A stretch of DNA of 64,000 nt. Origin: Candidatus Eisenbergiella merdavium (GTDB taxonomy: Bacteria > Bacillota > Clostridia > Lachnospirales > Lachnospiraceae). Below, piece after piece: positions 26,029 to 34,239 of this stretch. Numbering within the stretch: the stretch's first letter is position 1; each line of letters opens with the position of its first letter. The position numbers were made by a program, and so were the translations under genes. The notes under the pieces were generated by a model. The model had not been told where the DNA came from, did no database searches, and saw only the letters and a program-made list of their open reading frames with translations. The stretch covers positions 1-64,000 of the forward strand of contig DWWS01000044.1 in the NCBI GenBank assembly GCA_019119595.1. The letters are read 5' to 3'.

Positions 26029-28269
26029 ATGAATGAGGTTTTAAAAAGGGAGGATTCCGCCTATACTTGCGGCCTTCGCAGGCCGGAGGAGGCCATTCGT
26101 CTGATCAGCGAAAGAATGCTGACGCACCGGCCGCGGGTGGAGCTGACCCTGCGCCCTTATTTTAAACAGGAGCATATCGCTCTGCGGCCGATCTCCCAGA
26201 TGGCGGAGCTGGATCTGGGCTTCGCCTATCCTCAGGCAAAAATCGGAGACGCGGCATATATCCGGACCTGGGCGGAGGCTGACCGGGACAGCGAGGCGGC
26301 TCTTACCATCGCGGGAAACGCCAGGATCTGGCTGAACGGCGCGGAGGTTTATGACGGGAAAGGCCTGGAAAAGCCGCTGTCCGAGGTAAAAGAGGAGTCC
26401 GAATACACGATCGTAAACGTTCCGCTTCAAAAGGGAAAAAACGATCTGCTCATCCGGTGCGTAAAGGACGAGCACAGCTTTGGGCTTCTGCTTTATATCG
26501 CCTACCCCCGTTATCCGTTCCGCTGGACGAGGGATTATCTTCTGTCGGTGCGCCCCACTCTACCCTTTGAGGAAACGAGGGGAATGGAGGGCTTTGCTCA
26601 CATCGGGCCGCTGCCCGCCGGCGCCGATACCTGCGATCTGGAGGAAGCGATCGAACGCGGGGAGATCGGCTATGAAGACGTCTGCCGGCTTCCCTCCGGT
26701 GAAACGCTTCGCTGGGAGCCCAGATGGGATGAAAAATGTCTGGGGAGCCGGGTGGATTTTGCAGAAGTGTTCGGCGGCAGCCGGGGCTGCGCCTATGCGC
26801 TGACCTACATACAGAGCCGGGAGGGAGAAAGCTATACGCTCCGCCTTTCCGCTTCCGGCAGCGCCCGCGTGTTTGTGGCAGGAAAAATTTTTGAGGCTCC
26901 GGACGGCGGTGAAATGCGGCTTTCCATCCCGGGAACCGGAAAGGAAATGGAGATCCTGATCAAGCTTCCCCGTACAGGAGAGGACTGGTGGCTGGACGGC
27001 GCCGTCTGCGCGGAGGACGGAGCAGAGATCAACGGCGTTCCCTTCATACAGGTCGGAAACAAAGGAGCCGCGCGCTGGATCATAACAGGCCCCTATGTTA
27101 CGGAGGTGGGAGATCCCCTTCTGATCCCCTTTGCGCCGGAGTATGAGATACAGTTTGAGCACCCCTACCCGCTGGGAGACTACCGGAAGGCATTTTGGCG
27201 TATGCCCCAGAAGGAGACCTATATCCGGCCCTATCGGGACGGCATTTTCTTCGGACAGTGGTTCTACGCGGTGCAGGTGGGCCTTCACGGCCTGATGCAT
27301 GCCGCGAAGATCACCGGAAATCTGGAGCATCTGAAATACTATACGGACAGCATTCAGACCATGGCCGATTATTTTGACTATAAGGACTGGGATAAGGAGC
27401 AGTTCGGCGATCCCACGCTTACGCCCAGGGCCTGGGGCCTGCCTGACCTGGACGCCTGCGGCACCATCGGCGTCTCTCTGATCGAAACCTATGAGATGAC
27501 GGGAAATCCCAGGCTGCTTCCGGTAATTCAGGCCGTGGGGGATGCGGTGATGACCCATATTCCCAGATTCCCGGACGGAACCTATTTCCGCGTAAATACC
27601 ATGTGGGCGGACGATCTGTATATGAGCTGCCCTTTTCTCGCAAGGCTATACCGCCTGACCGGAAACAAAGCCTATGAGGAACAGGTTCATCTGCAGGTGG
27701 AAGGCTTCCGGAAACGCCTCTGGATCGAGGAGGAGCAGATTTTCTCACACATCTATTTCCCGAAGGAGGAACAGATGAGCGGGATCCCCTGGGGACGCGG
27801 AAACGGCTGGATCGCTGTGACGCTCACCGAGATCCTGACCCTTCTTCCGAAGGAAAACCCGCATTGGGGCGAGGAGCTTGAGCTGTTCCAGAGCTTCATG
27901 CAGGGAATCCTTGCCTGCCAGGATCCGACGGGCATGTGGCATCAGGTGCTCAACCGTCCGGATTCCTATCTTGAGACGTCCTGTACGGCCATGTTCCTGT
28001 TGAGCATCGCCAGGGGGATCAATCATGAATGGCTGGATGCGGAAAGTTATCTGCCCTGCATAAAGAAAGCCTGGACAGCCCTGCTGCAGCATTCCGTGGA
28101 CGCTGTCGGCGACGTGTACGGCGTATGCCTTGGATCGGGCTGCGCGAAGGATGCGGAATATTACAAACAGCTTCCCGCCAAGAAAAACGACGATCACGGC
28201 ACCGGAATCGTGATGATGGCGGCCGTTGAGATCATGAAGCTGAAGGGTGATTTTTCGGCCGGTTTCTGA
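26029..28269 (+). CDS. GH105-type unsaturated uronyl hydrolase with N-terminal beta domain
   Basis: In this 746-residue protein, residues about 380-740 match the GH105/GH88 alpha-barrel: YRDGIFFGQWFYAVQVGLHG, RVNTMWADDLYMSCPFLARL with an Asp in the expected active-site segment, IPWGRGNGWIAVTLTEIL and YLETSCTAMFLLSIARG. Such enzymes remove 4,5-unsaturated uronic acid from lyase products. The first 350 residues are an additional beta-rich region containing IWLNGAEVY, resembling the preceding protein; most GH105 proteins (about 370 residues) lack this. The start follows GGAAAGGAAG; an in-frame ATG at 25984 overlaps the previous gene. It is probably translated from the importer transcript. Confidence 0.83.
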   Translation: MNEVLKREDSAYTCGLRRPEEAIRLISERMLTHRPRVELTLRPYFKQEHIALRPISQMAELDLGFAYPQAKIGDAAYIRTWAEADRDSEAALTIAGNARIWLNGAEVYDGKGLEKPLSEVKEESEYTIVNVPLQKGKNDLLIRCVKDEHSFGLLLYIAYPRYPFRWTRDYLLSVRPTLPFEETRGMEGFAHIGPLPAGADTCDLEEAIERGEIGYEDVCRLPSGETLRWEPRWDEKCLGSRVDFAEVFGGSRGCAYALTYIQSREGESYTLRLSASGSARVFVAGKIFEAPDGGEMRLSIPGTGKEMEILIKLPRTGEDWWLDGAVCAEDGAEINGVPFIQVGNKGAARWIITGPYVTEVGDPLLIPFAPEYEIQFEHPYPLGDYRKAFWRMPQKETYIRPYRDGIFFGQWFYAVQVGLHGLMHAAKITGNLEHLKYYTDSIQTMADYFDYKDWDKEQFGDPTLTPRAWGLPDLDACGTIGVSLIETYEMTGNPRLLPVIQAVGDAVMTHIPRFPDGTYFRVNTMWADDLYMSCPFLARLYRLTGNKAYEEQVHLQVEGFRKRLWIEEEQIFSHIYFPKEEQMSGIPWGRGNGWIAVTLTEILTLLPKENPHWGEELELFQSFMQGILACQDPTGMWHQVLNRPDSYLETSCTAMFLLSIARGINHEWLDAESYLPCIKKAWTALLQHSVDAVGDVYGVCLGSGCAKDAEYYKQLPAKKNDDHGTGIVMMAAVEIMKLKGDFSAGF

Positions 28270-28310
28270 TATGATTATAGATATTTATGATCATAGAAGG
28301 AGGTACGGCT

Positions 28311-29048
28311 ATGCCTTATCCCATGATACATATGCAGATCGCCTGGCGTGCGGCGTTCCTGTCCGGAGGTATCCGACGGCCGGGAGATTTCATCCTTGGT
28401 TCCGTTGCCCCGGACGCAGTTCATTTTCATGACGGCTTTTGCCGGGAGATGAAGGAGACGACGCACCTGTGGAAGGGATGCGGCCCTTTTTGGGGCGCCA
28501 CAACCGATCCGGAACGCTGGAAAAGAAATATCGAACGCTTCCGGCAGGATGTAATCAGGTCGGGAGGCTGCGAAAGCCCGGACTTTGCGGCAGGATATCT
28601 GGCCCATCTTCTGTCAGACTATCTGTATGATGTACGCATCTATACACCTTTGCGAAAACGGTTGGAAAGCTCCGGAGATTCCGCAGCCTTTATGGAATAC
28701 AGGGCCGAAGCCCGTTCCTTTGATCAGTGGCTTCACCAAAACAGCCCGGACAGGGAGCGGATCTGGGAGCTTCTGAGTGCCGGTCGGCCGTGTGGCATTC
28801 GGGGGCTTATCCTTAAGGAGGATGTGGAACGGCAGCAAAATTCCCTTTTGCAGGAGCAGTTCGTGCACAGCGGAGATTATGAGATATCAGGGAATCTGTA
28901 TTGCACGAGGGAGAAAATGGAAGCCTTTATGGAGGAATGCGTCCGGCTGATCGTAGATAACAGGCCGGAAGAAGTAAGCCGGAAGAATAGAGGAAGCAGG
29001 ACAAAGGTTAAATCGAGAATAGGTTCAATCAGGGAGAAGGTTAAATAA
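28311..29048 (+). CDS. Zinc-dependent phospholipase C-like protein
   Basis: This 245-residue protein shows the pattern of the zinc-dependent phospholipase C family: start MPYPMIHMQIA, then FILGSVAPDAVHFHDG, THLWKG, and AAGYLAHLLSDYLYD, with His and Asp residues at metal-binding positions. The family is widespread in Firmicutes and mostly uncharacterised. No signal peptide is evident, so a true secreted phospholipase is unlikely. AGGAGGT lies just before the ATG. It follows the GH105 gene by 41 bases and may be its last co-transcribed gene. Confidence 0.75.
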   Translation: MPYPMIHMQIAWRAAFLSGGIRRPGDFILGSVAPDAVHFHDGFCREMKETTHLWKGCGPFWGATTDPERWKRNIERFRQDVIRSGGCESPDFAAGYLAHLLSDYLYDVRIYTPLRKRLESSGDSAAFMEYRAEARSFDQWLHQNSPDRERIWELLSAGRPCGIRGLILKEDVERQQNSLLQEQFVHSGDYEISGNLYCTREKMEAFMEECVRLIVDNRPEEVSRKNRGSRTKVKSRIGSIREKVK

Positions 29049-29060
29049 GAAAAAAACATA

Positions 29061-29492
29061 ATGGATGTAAAATTTTATGACAGTGTGGACGACGATTTGC
29101 TGAAATTCGCGGTTATCCTTGCAAAAACAGAGGGAAAATGGGTCTTTTGCAGGCACAGGGAAAGGGATACCTGGGAGGTGCCCGGCGGGCACAGAGAAAA
29201 CGGAGAGGATATTCAGGAGACCGCCAGGAGAGAGCTGCGGGAGGAAACAGGAGCAGCCGATTTTACGATCAAACCGGTCTGCGTCTATTCCGTGAAAGGA
29301 AAAACCAGAGAAAATGAAAGCTTGGACGACGAATCGTATGGAATGCTTTTCATAGCGGATATCCGTTCTTTTGGAGAATTTCACAGCGAAATAGAAGAAA
29401 TATGGATCACAGAGCAGTTGGCGGATAACTGGACCTATCCCCTGATCCAGCCGAAATTGCTGGAGGAAGCGGAGCGGAGAGGATATCTGTAG
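29061..29492 (+). CDS. Nudix hydrolase
   Basis: This 143-residue protein has a complete Nudix box starting GGHRENGEDIQETARREL and continuing REETGA, with the metal-binding Glu residues in place. Nudix enzymes hydrolyse nucleoside diphosphates linked to another group; the substrate cannot be assigned. It starts 12 bases after the phospholipase-like gene and is probably co-transcribed with it. Confidence 0.88.
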   Translation: MDVKFYDSVDDDLLKFAVILAKTEGKWVFCRHRERDTWEVPGGHRENGEDIQETARRELREETGAADFTIKPVCVYSVKGKTRENESLDDESYGMLFIADIRSFGEFHSEIEEIWITEQLADNWTYPLIQPKLLEEAERRGYL

Positions 29493-29559
29493 GCATCAGG
29501 AAAAAGTTTCCAAAAAAGTTTCCAAAAATTTCAGGTCGCGCGCTGGAAATTTTCGCTCC

Positions 29560-29588
29560 TTGACAGAAGATGCCGCATTCATTATAAT
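29560..29588 (+). promoter_or_regulatory. Consensus promoter of the CNNM-type gene
   Basis: A perfect TTGACA (29560-29565), a 17-base spacer and a perfect TATAAT (29583-29588). It is the strongest promoter match in the window. The transcript would begin near 29595 and carry a leader of about 230 bases before the gene at 29826. Confidence 0.9.
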
Positions 29589-29674
29589 AAAGCAGACACT
29601 TGTTTTACCGGCTGTCACCTGCGGCGATTTGCGGCAGGCAGATGGACAGTCAGATTCAGAGAGGAAAGGTTTTC

Positions 29675-29758
29675 ATGAGCGACGCGGACCCTGACGGGGA
29701 AACGAATCACCGAAATATGAAATACAGAACATATACAGGCATGGTCTGCCTGTCCTGA
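29675..29758 (+). CDS. Leader ORF in the CNNM-type gene 5' region
   Basis: This 27-codon ORF opens with ATG at 29675 after AGAGGAAAGG and begins MSDADPDGE; its TGA (29756-29758) falls in the loop of the terminator at 29737-29781. The acidic, proline-containing start resembles the EPDP stretch of the enterobacterial MgtL leader peptide, where low magnesium destabilises the ribosome. A ribosome completing this ORF would cover the 5' arm of the terminator. That it controls the downstream gene is inference. Confidence 0.45.
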   Translation: MSDADPDGETNHRNMKYRTYTGMVCLS

Positions 29759-29781
29759 CGGACGGCAGGCTATGCCTTTTT
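29737..29781 (+). terminator. Leader terminator upstream of the CNNM-type gene
   Basis: A long stem (AGGCAT with ATGCCT at the base, an imperfect G/C-rich middle, and GTCC/GGAC closing a TGAC loop) is followed by T5. It lies 45 bases before the TTG start at 29826, inside the transcript from the consensus promoter, so it must be bypassed for expression. The upstream half of the leader (29600-29735) has further pairing potential, for example TTTCAT with ATGAAA. I do not recognise a known riboswitch class. Confidence 0.75.
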
Positions 29782-29825
29782 GCGCCTGAAAACCGGAACG
29801 AAAAGAGAAAAGGAGAGAGATTTCA

Positions 29826-31214
29826 TTGGATTCCATTGTTGGTAAATTGTTGTTGCAGGTCGTCCTGATCGGACTGAACGCATTCTTCGCCGCGACGGAG
29901 ATCGCGGTGGTATCGCTGAACACGACGAAGCTGAAAAAGATGGAGGAGGAAGGGGATAAGAGAGCGACGAGACTTCTGAAAATGGTAGACGCGCCGTCCT
30001 CCTTCCTGTCCACCATTCAGATCGCCATTACGCTGTCCGGCTTTCTGGGCAGTGCGTTTGCGGCGGACAGCTTTTCCGGATATATTGTGGACTGGGTGTA
30101 TAACGGACTTGGGCTTACGATGATTCCCCAGGGCGTGATGAATGGCTTCGCCACGGTGGTGACGACCATCATCCTGTCCTATTTCTCGCTGGTGTTCGGC
30201 GAGCTGGTTCCCAAGCGGATCGCCATGCAGAAGTCGTTTCAGGTGGCCTGCTTCACCAGCGGGGTGGTTTCCGCCGTTGCGACGGTGGTGCGTCCCGTGA
30301 TCTGGCTGCTGTCCGTTTCCACGAACGGCGTGCTGAAGCTCCTGCATATGAAGGTTGAGGCCGAGGAGGAAACGGTGACGGAGGAAGAGATCCGCATGAT
30401 GATCGACCTTGGCGGCCAGAAGGGCACCATCGATCAGGAGGAGCAGGAGTGGATCGAGAACGTGTTCCGTTTTGACGATATCTCCGTGAGAGAGGCCATG
30501 ACCAGAACGGCGGATGTGGAAGCCTTTTCCCTGGATGCGACGGATGAGGAGATCATACATACCATCCGAGAGACCGGGCTTTCCCGCTACCCCGTATACA
30601 ATGAGGATATCAATGACATCGTCGGTATCCTGAACGCGAGAGATTTCCTGCTGGAAAGAGGAGCGGAGCATCCCCGCAGCCTGAAGGAGCTTTTAAGAAA
30701 CGCCTATTTTGTGCCGGAAAGCATTCATGCGGACGATCTGTTCCAGGATATGCAGACCAAGAAGGTGCATATTGCGGTAGTGATCGACGAGTACGGCCAG
30801 ACGGCGGGCATCATCACCATAGAGGATCTGCTGGAGGAGATCGTTGGAAATATCTACGACGAGTTTGATCCTGCGGAGAAGCCGGAAATGGAAAAGCTGG
30901 AGGAGAATCTCTGGCGCGTGAACGGCGGCGTATTCATCGGCGACCTGGCCGAGGAGCTGGAGATGGATATTCCGGAGGATGAGGATTACGATACTTTGGG
31001 CGGCATGATCTTCAGCTGTCTGCATACGATCCCTGCGGACGGAAGCCAGTTTGACGTTCAGGTAAACGGACTGGATATTCATGTGGAAAAGATCGAGGAC
31101 AGAAGGATCGAAGAAGCGCTGATCCGGAAGCTGCCTCCCACGGAGCCCGAGGAAGAGGAGGAAAACGGCGAACAGGAGAAGCGGGAGCAGAACAAAAAGG
31201 AAAAGTCAGCATGA
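29826..31214 (+). CDS. CNNM/CorC (hemolysin-type) membrane protein with CBS domains
   Basis: In this 462-residue protein, residues 1-190 form the CNNM membrane domain (LNAFFAATEIAVVSLN, then SYFSLVFGELVPKRIAMQ). A CBS pair spans about 210-345 (VREAMTRTADVEAF; IAVVIDEYGQTAGIITIEDLL). The CorC/HlyC-type C-terminal domain covers about 355-430 (WRVNGGVFIGDLAEEL, DYDTLGGMIF), and a charged tail follows. Homologues move or sense magnesium, some as exporters; the hemolysin name is historical. The start is TTG, chosen because AGGAGA precedes it by 9 bases. The gene sits behind a consensus promoter, a leader ORF and a terminator, and overlaps the next gene by 4 bases. Confidence 0.9.
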   Translation: MDSIVGKLLLQVVLIGLNAFFAATEIAVVSLNTTKLKKMEEEGDKRATRLLKMVDAPSSFLSTIQIAITLSGFLGSAFAADSFSGYIVDWVYNGLGLTMIPQGVMNGFATVVTTIILSYFSLVFGELVPKRIAMQKSFQVACFTSGVVSAVATVVRPVIWLLSVSTNGVLKLLHMKVEAEEETVTEEEIRMMIDLGGQKGTIDQEEQEWIENVFRFDDISVREAMTRTADVEAFSLDATDEEIIHTIRETGLSRYPVYNEDINDIVGILNARDFLLERGAEHPRSLKELLRNAYFVPESIHADDLFQDMQTKKVHIAVVIDEYGQTAGIITIEDLLEEIVGNIYDEFDPAEKPEMEKLEENLWRVNGGVFIGDLAEELEMDIPEDEDYDTLGGMIFSCLHTIPADGSQFDVQVNGLDIHVEKIEDRRIEEALIRKLPPTEPEEEEENGEQEKREQNKKEKSA

Positions 31215-31993
31215 TAAAAATGATATGTCTGGATTACGATAACACGATCTATGATCACAGGCGGAAAAAAATTCCGGACAGCGCCAGAGAAGCCCTGGAA
31301 GCCATCCGAGGAAAATGCCGGATCGTGGTGGCAAGCGGCCGGTTTTTCCGGGATGTCTGGAACGCCCCGATGCTTGAGGAGATTCGTCCGGACGGCGTGA
31401 TTCACGCCAACGGCGCGATGCTTGAGGCGGATGGGGAAGTGCTTGAGGAAACCTGGATCGATACGGATCTCCAGAGGCAGGTGATCGAGTTTGCCCTTGA
31501 GAACGATCTGTGCCTGGGCGGCCTCTATCAGGGCAGATGGTACACCACCAATAAGGAAAAACAGAAGGAGCGCTGGGGCGGCAACGAGGCGCTTCACGCC
31601 AGAGGCCTGGAGGATGCCAGAGAGCTGATCGGCGTTCCCATGCATGGCCTGTTCCTGGACGATTCGGTGGAGGCCGCGGAGCTGATCTCCAAAACCTTTC
31701 CGCAGCTTCGCACCCCGCTTATGGACGAGAAGCGGGGCGGCGCGGATGTGCTCCCGGTGCTCCTGTCAAAGGCCTACGGGCTGAAGAAGCTTGCGGAGCA
31801 CTGGGGCATCCCCCTGGAGGAAACCGCCGCGGTGGGAGACAGCATGAACGATATCGAGATGGTGCGCGAGGCCGGAACCGGGATCGCCATGGGAAACGCG
31901 GTATCGGGGCTGAAGAAGGCCGCTGATTATGTGACCGCGGATATTGGAGCAGATGGACTTAAGAAGGCGTTTGCGTATCTGGGGCTGCTTTGA
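31211..31993 (+). CDS. HAD-superfamily Cof-type phosphatase
   Basis: This 260-residue cytoplasmic phosphatase has the nucleophile motif DYDNT near residue 7-11, VVASGRFFRD as motif II and the C-terminal metal motif GDSMNDIEM followed by GIAMGNA. A cap domain fills the middle, placing it with Cof-type HAD proteins acting on small phosphorylated metabolites. Its ATG overlaps the stop of the CNNM-type gene, implying coupled translation. The specific substrate is unknown. Confidence 0.9.
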   Translation: MIKMICLDYDNTIYDHRRKKIPDSAREALEAIRGKCRIVVASGRFFRDVWNAPMLEEIRPDGVIHANGAMLEADGEVLEETWIDTDLQRQVIEFALENDLCLGGLYQGRWYTTNKEKQKERWGGNEALHARGLEDARELIGVPMHGLFLDDSVEAAELISKTFPQLRTPLMDEKRGGADVLPVLLSKAYGLKKLAEHWGIPLEETAAVGDSMNDIEMVREAGTGIAMGNAVSGLKKAADYVTADIGADGLKKAFAYLGLL

Positions 31994-32027
31994 AACGGCA
32001 GAAAAATGATAAATAGCAAGTAAAACA

Positions 32028-32061
32028 GACAAAATGTTCCGGCCCGGACAAAATGTTCCGG
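32028..32061 (+). repeat. 15-bp direct repeat overlapping a terminator
   Basis: GACAAAATGTTCCGG occurs at 32028-32042 and again at 32047-32061. The core AAAATGTTC appears once more, inverted, at 32102-32110. The second copy forms half of the terminator stem. This could be incidental duplication or a binding site cluster upstream of the second sugar importer. Confidence 0.6.
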
Positions 32062-32070
32062 GCCTTTTTT
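32041..32070 (+). terminator. Intrinsic terminator after the HAD phosphatase gene
   Basis: GGCCCGGA (32041-32048) and TCCGGGCC (32057-32064) form a perfect 8-base stem followed by T6. It closes the CNNM/HAD transcript. Confidence 0.9.
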
Positions 32071-32118
32071 GCGTCCATTTTTGGCTAATCCCCGGTCTTC
32101 AGAACATTTTGGTGCACA

Positions 32119-32130
32119 CAGAATATTCTG
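32119..32130. promoter_or_regulatory. 12-bp palindrome before the second importer promoter
   Basis: CAGAATATTCTG is a perfect palindrome ending 4 bases before the -35 of the promoter at 32135. The position suits an operator or activator site; the AraC-type protein encoded at 36036 is one candidate binder. Confidence 0.4.
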
Positions 32131-32134
32131 GCAG

Positions 32135-32164
32135 TTGAATGAGCTGATCTTCTGTGTTTATACT
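32135..32164 (+). promoter_or_regulatory. Candidate promoter of the second sugar importer
   Basis: TTGAAT (32135-32140), an 18-base spacer and TATACT (32159-32164), about 74 bases before the start at 32238. Confidence 0.45.
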
Positions 32165-32237
32165 TTCCCCAACGAAAACGATCAGGAACAGCCGAAGGCA
32201 GGGAGCCTTTGTATGTGTATTATGGAGGGAAAAGAGA

Positions 32238-33236
32238 ATGGCGGACAGGAAGAAAAAGCTGTCGGTTACAGAAGCTGGAAAACGGCCGGAGAAACCTGGC
32301 GGAGGAAAAAGGAAAAGCGGACTGGTAGAAAAATATGGGAGAGGCGTACTGAAGGAAAATTTTCAGATCTATGCCATGATGCTTCCTACATTGATATTGA
32401 TTCTGGTTTTTTGCTATACGCCGATGTATGGTCTGATCATTGCATTTCAGGATTATGTTCCGGGCTCGTCCTTCCTTGGACCGGATGTAAAATGGGTGGG
32501 ACTGAAGTGGTTTGAAAGATTTATTTCCGGACATTATTTTACCAGATTGATCAAAAACACTTTGGTGCTCAGCGGACTGAATCTGCTGTTTGGATTTACC
32601 GCACCGATTCTGTTTGCTCTTCTTTTGGAGCAGATCAGGGGAAAGCAATTCAAAAAAATCGTGCAGACAGCCAGCTACATGCCCTACTTTATTTCCATGG
32701 TAGTGGTGGCCGGAATGGTGATTTCCTTCATTGATGTGGATGGAATCATCACTAATTTGCTGACGGTATTTGGAATGGAAAATAAAAACTATCATGTAGA
32801 GCCTGATGCTTTTCCGTGGGTTTATACCATTACCAATGTGTGGAAGGGATTTGGTTTTTCCAGTATTCTGTACTGCTCTATTATATCCTCTATTGATCCG
32901 GGGCTGTATGAAGCGGCGAAGCTGGACGGAGCGAACAGGTTGCAGCAGGTATGGCATGTGACTTTGCCGGGGATGAGAGGAGTTATCGCTATAAATTTGA
33001 TAACCACGGTAGGCGCTATTCTGAACGCGAATACGGAGCTGATCCTTCTTTTGTATACGCCGGCGACCTATGACGTTGCGGATGTGGTTGGAACCTACAC
33101 CTATAGGCTTGGTATTCTGGAAGGACAGTACAGCTACACAACGGCGGCGGGACTGTTTACTGCCGCAATCGGGTTCTGCTTTACATTTATAGCCAATAAG
33201 GTAAGCGACAGGCTGACCGGATACGGACTTTGGTGA
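32238..33236 (+). CDS. Sugar ABC importer permease, LplB type (second system)
   Basis: This 332-residue permease has a basic N-terminus, about six helices (first at YAMMLPTLILILVFCYTPMY) and the contact loop LYEAAKLDGANRLQQVWHVTLP. It belongs with the LplB/YteP group. The start at 32238 follows GGAGGGA; an upstream in-frame ATG at 32154 would fall before or at the promoter -10. It forms the importer with the next two genes and has no ATPase gene nearby. Confidence 0.93.
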   Translation: MADRKKKLSVTEAGKRPEKPGGGKRKSGLVEKYGRGVLKENFQIYAMMLPTLILILVFCYTPMYGLIIAFQDYVPGSSFLGPDVKWVGLKWFERFISGHYFTRLIKNTLVLSGLNLLFGFTAPILFALLLEQIRGKQFKKIVQTASYMPYFISMVVVAGMVISFIDVDGIITNLLTVFGMENKNYHVEPDAFPWVYTITNVWKGFGFSSILYCSIISSIDPGLYEAAKLDGANRLQQVWHVTLPGMRGVIAINLITTVGAILNANTELILLLYTPATYDVADVVGTYTYRLGILEGQYSYTTAAGLFTAAIGFCFTFIANKVSDRLTGYGLW

Positions 33237-33256
33237 GGAAAGGAGGTGCTGATAAA

Positions 33257-34138
33257 ATGAACGTTATGAAGAAGAGAAAAAAGGGAGGTATCCGGGAAGG
33301 CAGCTGGATCGCGACCTTTCTCATGTATGCAGCCTGTGTGGTGATTGCCTTCGTTACTGTTTATCCCATGTACTATGTGCTGATTCTGTCGCTGAGTGCG
33401 CCGGAATACGCGTCTACCATGAGAGTTTATACGGTCCCCAAGGGCTTTGACCTTTCGGCCTACGAGGTACTTGTGACCGATATGAAAATGTGGCGGGCTT
33501 ATGCGAATACGATATTGTATGTGGTTCCGACAACCGTGCTCATGATTCTGACCAGCTCTTTGGTTGCGTATGGACTGAATTACAGGAAGCTGATCGGAAG
33601 AAAGTATCTGACCATGTTTCTCTTGATTCCGATGTACTTTTCAGGCGGAACGATCCCGTCGTTTTTGCTGATCACAAAGCTGGGTCTGTATGATTCCCCG
33701 TTTTCCCAGATTGTTCCAGCCTGCTTTTCTATCTGGAATATCATACTGGTAAAGGCGTATTTCCGTTCTATACCGGAATCTCTTTCAGAGGCGGCGAAGA
33801 TTGATGGAGCCGGAATATGGCAGATTTTTACGAAGGTGATCGTACCGCTGGGGAAACCGATTTTCGCCGTGATTGCGGTCTATACCATTGTGGGCGTATG
33901 GAACAGTTGGTTTAACGCCATGCTTTATCTGCCGCATACGGAATGGCAGCCTTTGCAGATGTATCTGAGACGTGTGCTGATTGAAGCGACCCAGTCTTTG
34001 AAGCAGGTAATGGATGCGGCGACGGCAAGGGAGATGGCCATGCGTCAGCTTTCAAATGCACAGCTAAAGTATGCAATGATCATATTTACTTCTCTTCCGG
34101 TGCTCTGTACCTATCCGTTTTCCAGAAATACTTTGTAA
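33257..34138 (+). CDS. Sugar ABC importer permease, LplC type, with 3' frameshift
   Basis: This 293-residue permease reads normally through six helices and the contact loop SLSEAAKIDGAGIWQIFTKV, but it ends abruptly as YPFSRNTL. The other frame immediately continues with the family ending QKYFVKGMVLGSLKE and a stop at 34168-34170. One base is therefore missing, most simply a T in the T4 run at 34118-34121. Either the sequence has an error, or the gene truly lost its last residues. The start at 33257 follows AGGAGGT. The intact paralogue is at 20705-21565. Confidence 0.88.
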   Translation: MNVMKKRKKGGIREGSWIATFLMYAACVVIAFVTVYPMYYVLILSLSAPEYASTMRVYTVPKGFDLSAYEVLVTDMKMWRAYANTILYVVPTTVLMILTSSLVAYGLNYRKLIGRKYLTMFLLIPMYFSGGTIPSFLLITKLGLYDSPFSQIVPACFSIWNIILVKAYFRSIPESLSEAAKIDGAGIWQIFTKVIVPLGKPIFAVIAVYTIVGVWNSWFNAMLYLPHTEWQPLQMYLRRVLIEATQSLKQVMDAATAREMAMRQLSNAQLKYAMIIFTSLPVLCTYPFSRNTL

Positions 34139-34239
34139 AGGGTATGGTGCTCGGCTCTTTGAAGGAGTGACAACAGGATAAAAATGATAACTTTCAAATA
34201 GGGTGCAATATCATGTAAAATAAAAAAGGAGAGGTTATT

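Noticed and set aside
29061-29492. MutT assignment for the Nudix protein
   Set aside because: The Nudix box alone does not give substrate specificity.
29590-29800. M-box, fluoride, c-di-AMP or manganese (yybP-ykoY) riboswitch in the CNNM leader
   Set aside because: I could not match the conserved core sequences of these classes by eye. An Infernal search is needed before excluding all known classes.
34118-34140. Programmed ribosomal frameshift in the LplC-type permease
   Set aside because: The T4 run lacks a canonical slippery heptamer, and the intact paralogue needs no shift. A base loss is simpler.
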